Positions 1 through 5,150 of a stretch of DNA of 7,255 nucleotides are shown in pieces; the stretch's first letter is position 1; every line of letters starts with the position of its first letter. The DNA is taken from contig QBUN01000302.1 in the NCBI GenBank assembly GCA_013180565.1, positions 1 to 7,255 of the forward strand, read 5' to 3'. Origin of the DNA: Candidatus Methanophaga sp. GoMg3.2 (lineage in GTDB: Archaea; Halobacteriota; Syntropharchaeia; Alkanophagales; Methanospirareceae). Position numbers and translations under genes: made by a program. The notes beneath the pieces were generated by a model. It saw only the letters and a list, made by a program, of their open reading frames with translations. It ran no database searches and was not told the DNA's origin.

Positions 1-142
1 TGTACCTATAGCCCCGCATCCGTATCGGTGTATTCTCCAGTCTCTTTGTTTTTGTAGCTACTCGTATTTGACTTGAGTACAAAACCGTTTTAAATAACTA
101 TAACAAAAAATATCTGAAAAAGGGATAAAAATAATAAATTGA

Positions 143-160
143 TTTATAAGGGATATAAAA
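143..160 (+). promoter_or_regulatory. Possible TATA-box region upstream of the first flavoprotein gene
   Basis: Two TATA-like elements, TTTATAA (143-149) and ATATAAAA (153-160), lie in a very AT-rich stretch (about 85-160). If the organism is an archaeon, transcription would start roughly 25 bases downstream, near 170-185. That would put the dispersed repeat, the short ORF and the hairpin inside the transcribed leader of gene 1. I found no convincing bacterial -35/-10 pair with normal spacing. The call rests on base composition and position only. Confidence 0.3.
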
Positions 161-180
161 ACCGTGCCCTAAAACAGAAA

Positions 181-221
181 CAAAAAAATCCGTGTAAATC
201 CCTGTCTTAACTAGAAGGAGG
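181..221 (+). repeat. Dispersed leader repeat, copy 1
   Basis: This 41-bp element matches 2826-2865 at 34 of 41 aligned columns (hand alignment, six mismatches and one gap). The shared core is AAAAAATCCGTGTAAATC, followed after two variable bases by TGTC, and the element ends in AGAAGGAGG, a Shine-Dalgarno-like sequence. Both copies lie between genes, on the same strand, upstream of a pyridine-nucleotide flavoprotein gene. It has no coding content and no terminal inverted repeats, so it does not look like an insertion sequence. Its function is unknown. Confidence 0.7.
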
Positions 222-226
222 ATACA

Positions 227-256
227 ATGAACTTTTCAAGGGAAAGTTATTTATAG
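227..256 (+). CDS. Possible nine-codon leader ORF (uORF)
   Basis: An ATG at 227 stands five bases after the SD-like AAGGAGG (215-221), the best ribosome-binding site near gene 1. It opens a nine-codon frame, MNFSRESYL, ending at TAG (254-256). A second in-frame stop, TAA, follows at 260-262. The frame is the same as that of the 281 gene, whose own ATG has no SD. This fits a translated leader peptide with re-initiation 24 bases downstream, or a gene start that has been cut off by stops. There is no run of one amino acid that would suggest classical attenuation. Translation is not proven. Confidence 0.3.
   Translation: MNFSRESYL
230..248 (+). promoter_or_regulatory. Small hairpin inside the leader ORF
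   Basis: Bases 230-237 pair with 241-248: eight pairs, one of them a G-U wobble, closing a three-base AAG loop. The hairpin starts right after the leader ATG and is not followed by a clean U-tract, so it is a poor intrinsic terminator. It could affect ribosome passage or mRNA stability. Most of its pairs are A-T, so it would be weak at high temperature. Confidence 0.3.
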
Positions 257-280
257 TCCTAACAAATATCCAAACTAACT

Positions 281-1624
281 ATGAAAAAGATAGACGTGTT
301 GGTTTTAGGGGGAAGTGCAGGAGGATTGACCGCAGCAATATCAGCGAGGAGGAATTATCCTGATAAGGATATTACTCTTGTCAGGCGCGAAGAGAAAGTG
401 TTGGTTCCTTGCGGTATCCCGTACATATTTGGAACACTTGGTTCTGTAGAGAAGAACTTAATACCAGTAGACGAAATGCTCTCAGCCAATAAAATGGAAT
501 CAATCATAGATGAGGTTACGGAAATAGACAGGGCTAAAAAGGTGGTTAAGACCGCAAAAGGGGAAGAAATAGGGTATGAAAAGCTGATTTTAGCAACTGG
601 TTCCTTGCCTATTATACCACCTATACCAGGAGTAGATTTAGAGCATGTATTTGTAGCGAAGAAAGACGTTGAGTATCTTAGTGGCATGCTGAAAACAATA
701 GAAGCCTCAAAGAGGGTTGTAATTATAGGCGGTGGATTTATAGGTATGGAGTTTGCTGACGATCTAACTAAAAGGGGACTCGATATAACAGTAGTAGAGA
801 TGCTACCGCATTGCTTGCAACTGAATTTTGATGATGAATTTTGCGATAAAGTCGAGGAGAAGCTAAAAGAGAAGGGAGTGAAACTCCTCACTGATACCAC
901 TGCTGAGGAGATAGGAGGAGAAAAGGGAAACGGAGTGGAATATGTGAAGCTAAAGGGTGGAGCGAAGTTAAATGCTGACGTGGTGATATTAGGAATTGGT
1001 ACCAGACCAAATACTGAAATAGGAGAGAAGGCAGGATTGAAAATCGGTGATACTCATGCTATATGGGTGGACGATTTTCAAAGGACATCTGATCCAGATA
1101 TATTTGCTGTAGGGGATTGTGCAGAGAAAAGATTCTTCCTTACCGGAACCCCTGCACCATTATTGCTTTCTTCTATTGCTGGGATGGAAGCGAAAATAGC
1201 AGGTGCAAACTTGTTTGGGTTACGATATAAGAACGATGGTGCAGCAGGTGCATTTGCAACAATCATGGCAGATACTGCATTTGGAGCAGTGGGATTGACT
1301 GAAAGGTCAGCTAAGGAGGCAGGAATAGAGTATGTGAAGGGGGAATTTACTACTACAGATAAACATCCAGGAACGTTGCCAGATACAAAAGAGAGTCACC
1401 TGAAGCTACTATTCACAAAGTCAGGGGAGATAATAGGAGGAGAAGTATATGGAGGTATTGCAACTGGTGAAGTTACCAATATTATTGCTACGCTGATAGA
1501 AAAGAGGATGAGGATAGATGAACTTGTTACACTTCAAATAGCCACTCACCCATGGCTTACTGCTTCTCCTATTGGATATCTAATCTCAAATGCTGCGGAG
1601 ATGGCGATAGGGGAACTAATTTAA
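281..1624 (+). CDS. CoA-disulfide reductase / NADH oxidase-type flavoprotein
   Basis: This is a 447-residue FAD- and NAD(P)-dependent pyridine nucleotide-disulfide oxidoreductase, probably cytoplasmic. An N-terminal FAD-binding Rossmann motif (LVLGGSAGG, residues 7-15) is followed by VPCGIPY (42-48), whose Cys44 matches the single redox cysteine of CoA-disulfide reductases, NADH oxidases and NADPH polysulfide reductases. LILATGSLP (102-110) is the ATG motif, VVIIGGGFIGMEF (146-158) binds NAD(P)H, and DIFAVGDCAE (273-282) is the second FAD contact. The C-terminal third is the dimerisation domain. The length is normal and there is no fused rhodanese domain. The start is fixed by the FAD motif and by stops just upstream; it has no SD of its own. 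Twelve of 14 arginine codons are AGG/AGA. The substrate (CoA disulfide, polysulfide or oxygen) cannot be chosen from sequence alone. The family assignment is secure. Confidence 0.9.
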   Translation: MKKIDVLVLGGSAGGLTAAISARRNYPDKDITLVRREEKVLVPCGIPYIFGTLGSVEKNLIPVDEMLSANKMESIIDEVTEIDRAKKVVKTAKGEEIGYEKLILATGSLPIIPPIPGVDLEHVFVAKKDVEYLSGMLKTIEASKRVVIIGGGFIGMEFADDLTKRGLDITVVEMLPHCLQLNFDDEFCDKVEEKLKEKGVKLLTDTTAEEIGGEKGNGVEYVKLKGGAKLNADVVILGIGTRPNTEIGEKAGLKIGDTHAIWVDDFQRTSDPDIFAVGDCAEKRFFLTGTPAPLLLSSIAGMEAKIAGANLFGLRYKNDGAAGAFATIMADTAFGAVGLTERSAKEAGIEYVKGEFTTTDKHPGTLPDTKESHLKLLFTKSGEIIGGEVYGGIATGEVTNIIATLIEKRMRIDELVTLQIATHPWLTASPIGYLISNAAEMAIGELI

Positions 1625-1647
1625 TTTAATTTAATTTAATTTAATTT
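1617..1647. repeat. Pentanucleotide tandem repeat (AATTT)6
   Basis: Six perfect copies of AATTT occupy 1618-1647. The first unit contains the TAA stop of the preceding gene (1622-1624), so changes in copy number downstream would not alter that protein. The repeat ends 15 bases before the ATG of the STAS-methyltransferase gene, which has no SD. In an archaeon this is where the TATA element of a leaderless transcript would lie. The tract also puts stop codons in all three forward frames. Whether copy number varies is not known. Confidence 0.9.
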
Positions 1648-1652
1648 GAATG

Positions 1653-1666
1653 CCATTTAAAAATGG
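1653..1666. promoter_or_regulatory. Short palindrome over the gene 2 start codon
   Basis: CCATTT and AAATGG form a perfect 6+6 inverted repeat around a two-base AA centre, and the right arm contains the ATG at 1663-1665. The two-base centre is too tight for a good RNA hairpin, so a DNA-binding site is the likelier reading if it matters at all. A site this short could arise by chance in AT-rich DNA. Confidence 0.2.
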
Positions 1667-2814
1667 AGATTAAAACGATTGGGGATGTGAAGGTGGCGGT
1701 TATGGTACCCCGATTTGATTCCCATACCGCTGAGGAAGTGGAGACAGCACTTACTGCCCTTATTGAGAAAGGGACTAAAAAGCTTCTATGTGCTTTCTCC
1801 CTGACCAAATACATCTCCAGTGCGGGTTTGAGGGTTCTCCTTTTAACTGCTAAAGAATTACAGAAATCCGGCGGTCAGCTTGTCCTGTGCTCCCTTAGCT
1901 CCACTGTGATAGAAGTATTCGAGATAGCAGGGCTTACTCAGCTTTTTACGATTTATAATTCTGTGGGACAGACATTGAAGGATTTGGAATGGAAAGATAA
2001 TAAGACGGGAGAAAAGCATTGGGAAAAAAAATCCATTGACCCACGAATTGCGAGAGAAATAGGAGTTCATGGGTCGCACTGGCGTACCGCACATGGAGGC
2101 TACTTTGCTAACTCTACCATTGCTCGTCCTTTGATTTCGGCACTCAAGGATGCCATTGCAATTTCGTCTCCTGCCGTAGTAGCAGACCTTGGTGCTGGTA
2201 CGGGCTTTATTTTAAGCGAATTGCGTATGCATGGTCAATATCCAGGAGTTAGGCTCATAAATGTGGATATTTCAGAACGCCAACTTGAGAAAGGGGTGGA
2301 CTCCCGCATTTTATCTTTGCACGTTTCAATAGATGAAATCACACGTGAAGTTTTAGATCCCGGAAATAGACCATTGTTGTTTGTCATGCGCTCGGTACTC
2401 CATTATTTCGGGCACAAGGGTCTGCGTCCTCTTCTTGCCTATCTGCGTTCACAGATGAAAACCGGCGAATTCTTCGTGCATCAAACTATCTGCTTCGAGC
2501 AGGAGTGTGATGCACAGCGAATAAACTTACTTTATCAACGAATGCGAGTTAATAAATGGTTTCCTACCGTTAGTGAGCTGAGCACATACTTAAGGGAAGA
2601 GGGTTGGACAGTAGAGCGTATCTCTCCAGCGCCAAATATACTTGCAACATCTCAGGATTTAGCTGAACGCTATCAGCTTGGTAAAAAAGATATTTATCGT
2701 ATCCGCGATGAGATAAGTCAACTGTATGGTGAGGCACCCGGAATGTTCGTTGCCACTCCGGATGGTTTTTATGAGTATGGACATTTTAAAATATTCACTT
2801 GTAGAGCTACCTGA
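1663..2814 (+). CDS. STAS domain fused to SAM-dependent methyltransferase
   Basis: This 383-residue protein has two parts. Residues 1-110 are a STAS (anti-sigma-factor antagonist) domain. The motif YISSAGLRVLL (50-60) places conserved Ser52/Ser53 where SpoIIAA-type proteins are phosphorylated by a partner kinase. A charged linker (about 108-125) leads to a class I methyltransferase domain: VVADLGAGTGFIL (172-184) is the SAM-binding glycine loop, NVDIS (200-204) supplies the acidic residue after strand 2, and VMRSVLHYFG (241-250) is the strand-4 region. The C-terminal part (about 285-383) probably shapes the substrate pocket. There is no signal peptide or membrane segment. The acceptor substrate is unknown. 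By inference, phosphorylation or partner binding at the STAS part may control the methyltransferase. The ATG has no SD; the chosen start gives a full-length STAS domain. Only 6 of 24 arginine codons are AGR, against 12 of 14 in gene 1, which suggests a different origin. Confidence 0.82.
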   Translation: MEIKTIGDVKVAVMVPRFDSHTAEEVETALTALIEKGTKKLLCAFSLTKYISSAGLRVLLLTAKELQKSGGQLVLCSLSSTVIEVFEIAGLTQLFTIYNSVGQTLKDLEWKDNKTGEKHWEKKSIDPRIAREIGVHGSHWRTAHGGYFANSTIARPLISALKDAIAISSPAVVADLGAGTGFILSELRMHGQYPGVRLINVDISERQLEKGVDSRILSLHVSIDEITREVLDPGNRPLLFVMRSVLHYFGHKGLRPLLAYLRSQMKTGEFFVHQTICFEQECDAQRINLLYQRMRVNKWFPTVSELSTYLREEGWTVERISPAPNILATSQDLAERYQLGKKDIYRIRDEISQLYGEAPGMFVATPDGFYEYGHFKIFTCRAT

Positions 2815-2825
2815 GCACACCAAAA

Positions 2826-2865
2826 CAAAAAATCCGTGTAAATCGGTGTCCTGAATAGAAGGGGG
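2826..2865 (+). repeat. Dispersed leader repeat, copy 2
   Basis: This is the second copy of the element at 181-221, starting 11 bases after the stop of the STAS-methyltransferase gene. The core AATCCGTGTAAATC is identical; the next two bases are GG instead of CC. The end is AGAAGGGGG (2857-2865), a weaker SD-like sequence than in copy 1. Like copy 1 it is followed directly by a tiny open frame and then by a flavoprotein gene. The matching position and strand suggest a leader element rather than random sequence. Confidence 0.7.
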
Positions 2866-2867
2866 TA

Positions 2868-2936
2868 GTGGAATACTTACTATATACAGAAAAAGAAGAA
2901 ATAATAAGAGGGAGGGGAACGAAAAAGATAAGATGA
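2868..2936 (+). CDS. Possible 22-codon ORF coupled to the NADH dehydrogenase gene
   Basis: A GTG at 2868 opens a 22-codon frame, rich in Glu, Lys and Arg, that ends at TGA 2934-2936. The stop overlaps the ATG of gene 3 as ATGA, the classic layout for translational coupling. The G-run of the upstream repeat ends only two bases before the GTG, which is too close for a good SD, so initiation would be weak. I do not recognise the peptide. It may be a leader peptide or a chance frame; the overlap and the parallel with 227-256 are the reasons to list it. Confidence 0.25.
   Translation: MEYLLYTEKEEIIRGRGTKKIR
2910..2917 (+). promoter_or_regulatory. Distant ribosome-binding site for gene 3
   Basis: GGGAGGGG is the only purine-rich SD-like block before the ATG at 2933. 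The gap of 15 bases is longer than usual. No in-frame start codon lies closer, and the FAD motif begins at residue 3, so 2933 remains the best start. The long gap makes coupling with the ORF ending at 2936 more plausible. Confidence 0.5.
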
Positions 2937-4045
2937 AAGTTGTTGTGTTGGGCGGGGGATTTGGAGGTGTGAGTACCGCAAGCGAGCTGCGAAATCGCTC
3001 GAAAGACCTTGGTATTACTCTGGTTGACCGCAAAACGAGACTTGAATATCAGGCGGCACATCCGGAGATACTGAGTGGAAAAGTTACACCAGATGAGACT
3101 TCAGGTGATTTAAATAAATTCACAGCAAAAATAGGTGCAAAATTCATAAATGATACTGTGGTAAACATTGATTTTAAAGCGAAAAAGGTGAAGACGAGAA
3201 ACGAGGGAAGAGAAATACCATATGATTTTCTCGTGATTTCTATCGGTGCCGAGCAGACATTTTTTGGTATCTCCGGTGCAGAAGAGCGGTCATGCTCTGT
3301 CAATACGTTAAAAGGTGCGGTAGAGACGAAAAATGCACTTGATAAACTCGATTTCTTCGCAAAGGAAATTTGCATTGCCGTTATAGGTGCCGGGTTAACA
3401 GGCGTAGAAGTTGCCGGCGAACTGATTGATTACCTCAGGGGCAAGGAAGCATCAGCGGGAATATCTATTGTGGAGATGATGCCACGGGTATTGCCAACTT
3501 TCCCCACCGAGAACGTGTCAAACTATGTGGCAAAATTCCTTTCAGATAGAGGTGTTGAGATATTGACGGAAACGGCGGTGCAAGAAGTAAGGGAGCACGA
3601 AATAACATTCAAAAATGGTAAGAAACGCCATTATGACATTATCATCTGGACGGCGGGGATAAAACCAAACAGCCTCTTAGAGAAACTCGAAGTACCAAAG
3701 GAGAAGGGGTGGCTAAAAGTGGACCCCTATCTTCGTGTGGAGGGTATGAAGGACGTATTTGCAGTTGGCGATACGGTATCTTTCGAAAGTGAAGGTGTTC
3801 GTGCTGGTCAGAATGTGGAAGAGGCAGAGCGACAAGGAGAAGTAGCTGCGGAGAATATAATAAAAACGATAAAAGCAGAAAAATTGAAGCGATATATACC
3901 AAAGAATACGATACAGAACCTAAGAGCTTTTATTTCGCTTGGTAGTAACAAAGCAGTGATGTATTTCAGAGGAATGGTGATAAAAGTCCTTGCATACCGG
4001 TTGAAGAAGTTCGTGGAATGGAATTATATGAGGCGATTTAAATAA
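2933..4045 (+). CDS. ndh: Type II NADH dehydrogenase-like FAD oxidoreductase
   Basis: This 370-residue flavoprotein belongs to the NDH-2/sulfide:quinone reductase superfamily. VVVLGGGFGGVSTA (3-16) binds FAD, IAVIGAGLTGVEVAGEL (148-164) binds NAD(P)H, and VFAVGD (275-280) is the second FAD contact. GQNVEEAERQGE (292-303) is at the quinone-site position. The C-terminal tail (about 342-370) has the pattern YFRGMVIKVLAYRLKKF, basic and amphipathic, as expected for membrane-surface attachment. The likely reaction is non-proton-pumping oxidation of NAD(P)H with transfer to a quinone or similar carrier on the inner face of the membrane. Only two cysteines (121 and 147) are present, neither in the paired arrangement expected for sulfide:quinone reductase, so NDH-2 is preferred. 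It is somewhat shorter than the usual 400-430 residues. It follows the STAS-methyltransferase gene by 118 bp. Confidence 0.83.
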   Translation: MKVVVLGGGFGGVSTASELRNRSKDLGITLVDRKTRLEYQAAHPEILSGKVTPDETSGDLNKFTAKIGAKFINDTVVNIDFKAKKVKTRNEGREIPYDFLVISIGAEQTFFGISGAEERSCSVNTLKGAVETKNALDKLDFFAKEICIAVIGAGLTGVEVAGELIDYLRGKEASAGISIVEMMPRVLPTFPTENVSNYVAKFLSDRGVEILTETAVQEVREHEITFKNGKKRHYDIIIWTAGIKPNSLLEKLEVPKEKGWLKVDPYLRVEGMKDVFAVGDTVSFESEGVRAGQNVEEAERQGEVAAENIIKTIKAEKLKRYIPKNTIQNLRAFISLGSNKAVMYFRGMVIKVLAYRLKKFVEWNYMRRFK

Positions 4046-4092
4046 AGGGTAAAAAGAGGTAAATAGATAAAATAAAAAAATGGAAGAAAAAA

Positions 4093-4099
4093 GGAGGGG
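4093..4099 (+). promoter_or_regulatory. Ribosome-binding site that decides the aldolase start
   Basis: GGAGGGG stands four bases before the ATG at 4104. The longer open frame begins at an ATG at 4080, but that codon is preceded only by an A/T-rich run with no SD, and the SD at 4093 would lie inside its coding part. The eight extra residues (MEEKRRGT) come from the purine-rich ribosome-binding site and do not look like conserved protein. Confidence 0.85.
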
Positions 4100-4103
4100 A
4101 ACT

Positions 4104-5027
4104 ATGACAATTAAAGCAAATGATGTAATTGTGCCCTTGGATGTTCCAAAGGCAGTGCGGGAAAAGTATATCAACAATTATTTAGAGATTACCAAGAGAA
4201 CTGGGCGATTGATGCTTTTTGCAGGCGATCAAAAAGTAGAGCACATGAATGACGATTTTTTTGGTGAAGGAATTCATCCGGATGATAGCTCGCCAGAGCA
4301 TCTATTCAGGATTGCCAGTCAGGCGGAAATCGGTGTTTTTGCCACTCAGCTTGGTTTGATTGCCAGATATGGTATGCGTTATTCTGATGTTCCTTATCTG
4401 GTAAAACTGAATTCCAAAACAAATCTTGTCAAGACTCCTCAGTCCGACCCATTCAGCAAGCAGTGGCTGGATGTTCAACAGGTAGTGGATTTTCGTGATA
4501 ACAGCGGACTAAATATACTGGCAGTGGGCTATACTGTCTATCCGGGAAGTGAGTATGAGGCGGAGATGTTCCGTCAAGCTGCGCAGATTGTCTACAATGC
4601 ACATCAATATGGGTTGATAACCGTATTATGGATGTATCCACGTGGTAAGGCAGTAGCAGATGAGAAAGATCTCCATCTGATTGCGGGTGCCACGGGTGTG
4701 GCGGCATGTCTTGGCAGCGATTTTGTCAAGGTGAACTATCCCAAAAAGGAAGGCTATGAGTCAAGAGAGATATTTAAAGAGGCCATCCTGGCAGCGGGCC
4801 GCACAAAGGTAATTTGCGCTGGTGGATCCAGTGTTGATGTCGGGTCGTTCCTCAAAAGACTTCATGACCAGATACATATCAGTGGTGCTGCGGGAAATGC
4901 TACGGGTAGAAATATTCATCAAAAGTCGCTCAAAGACGCAATCAGAATGTGCAATGCCATTTATGCTATCACTGTGGAAGAGGCGAGCGAGGAAGAAGCT
5001 ATAAGGATATATCATTCAAAAACTTGA
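4104..5027 (+). CDS. fba: Class I fructose-bisphosphate aldolase, archaeal/DhnA type
   Basis: The 307-residue product is a TIM-barrel class I aldolase of the DhnA/FbaB family. It should interconvert fructose-1,6-bisphosphate with dihydroxyacetone phosphate and glyceraldehyde-3-phosphate through a lysine Schiff base, without a metal. MLFAGDQKVEH (37-47) carries the conserved strand-1 Asp and Lys. SDFVKVNYPKK (205-215) holds the probable Schiff-base Lys209. VICAGGSSVD (236-245) and SGAAGNATGRNIHQ (260-273) form the phosphate-binding loops. The protein is a little longer than the roughly 260-280 residues typical of archaeal members. Start 4104 is chosen for its SD; the frame stays open to 4080. 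Related proteins in the family (LsrF, and the enzyme of the archaeal aromatic precursor pathway) use other substrates, so the exact substrate is slightly open. In context it would supply hexose phosphate for the mannose-phosphate enzyme downstream. Confidence 0.88.
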   Translation: MTIKANDVIVPLDVPKAVREKYINNYLEITKRTGRLMLFAGDQKVEHMNDDFFGEGIHPDDSSPEHLFRIASQAEIGVFATQLGLIARYGMRYSDVPYLVKLNSKTNLVKTPQSDPFSKQWLDVQQVVDFRDNSGLNILAVGYTVYPGSEYEAEMFRQAAQIVYNAHQYGLITVLWMYPRGKAVADEKDLHLIAGATGVAACLGSDFVKVNYPKKEGYESREIFKEAILAAGRTKVICAGGSSVDVGSFLKRLHDQIHISGAAGNATGRNIHQKSLKDAIRMCNAIYAITVEEASEEEAIRIYHSKT

Positions 5028-5110
5028 AGGTAATCTCTCATCGCTATCTTGGTGATCCAGAAGCTCTTCGAAAAGCAGTCGAGGCGGTCGTCACTCAAGT
5101 GAAGTTGTGA
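5024..5110 (+). pseudogene. Protein-like short frame after the aldolase: gene remnant or microprotein
   Basis: Directly after the aldolase, in another frame, lies a 28-codon stretch that reads like real protein: RYLGDPEALRKAVEAVV is a normal turn plus amphipathic helix, ending at TGA 5108-5110. A possible TTG start at 5024 overlaps the aldolase stop as TTGA. No SD sits at the right distance. The aldolase already ends where its family normally ends, so this is not a frameshifted aldolase tail. It could be the C-terminus of a gene whose 5' part was lost, or a small coupled protein. I do not recognise the family. Confidence 0.3.
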
Positions 5111-5125
5111 TGATATAAGATGTAC

Positions 5126-5150
5126 GGGACGTGAAGGTATGGGACGTGAA
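5126..5150 (+). repeat. 10-bp direct repeat across the start of gene 5
   Basis: GGGACGTGAA occurs at 5126-5135 and again at 5141-5150, with the ATG of gene 5 (5139-5141) between and overlapping. It may be a small local duplication. The first copy supplies the only SD-like bases (GAAGG, 5133-5137), which touch the start codon and so make a poor ribosome-binding site. Confidence 0.6.

Noticed and set aside
15..40. Possible third copy of the dispersed repeat (ATCCGT then ATCGGTGT)
   Set aside because: Only two short blocks match and the spacing differs; the SD-like end and the A-run are missing.
6..89. Minus-strand open stretch of 28 codons with protein-like composition (includes YKNKETGEYTD) ending at a TAG
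   Set aside because: It has stops at both ends, no start codon with an SD and no family I recognise. A stretch of this length is expected by chance, though a decayed gene end cannot be excluded.
355..900. Long minus-strand open frame of 181 codons opposite gene 1
   Set aside because: It lies fully within a strongly supported flavoprotein gene, is rich in Ser, Phe and Thr as antisense frames often are, and has no recognisable motif.
2659..3061. Two overlapping minus-strand frames across the spacer before gene 3
   Set aside because: They overlap coding DNA at both ends, have low-complexity Ser/Phe/Leu/Pro composition from the reverse of purine-rich sequence, and lack recognisable domains.
2933..4045. 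Sulfide:quinone reductase as the identity of gene 3
   Set aside because: The protein has just two cysteines (121 and 147), not in the arrangement needed for the sulfide-oxidising disulfide, and its other motifs fit NDH-2.
4046..4080. Possible terminator after gene 3
   Set aside because: The spacer is A-rich on the coding strand with no hairpin and no T-run, so it fits read-through into the aldolase gene better than termination.
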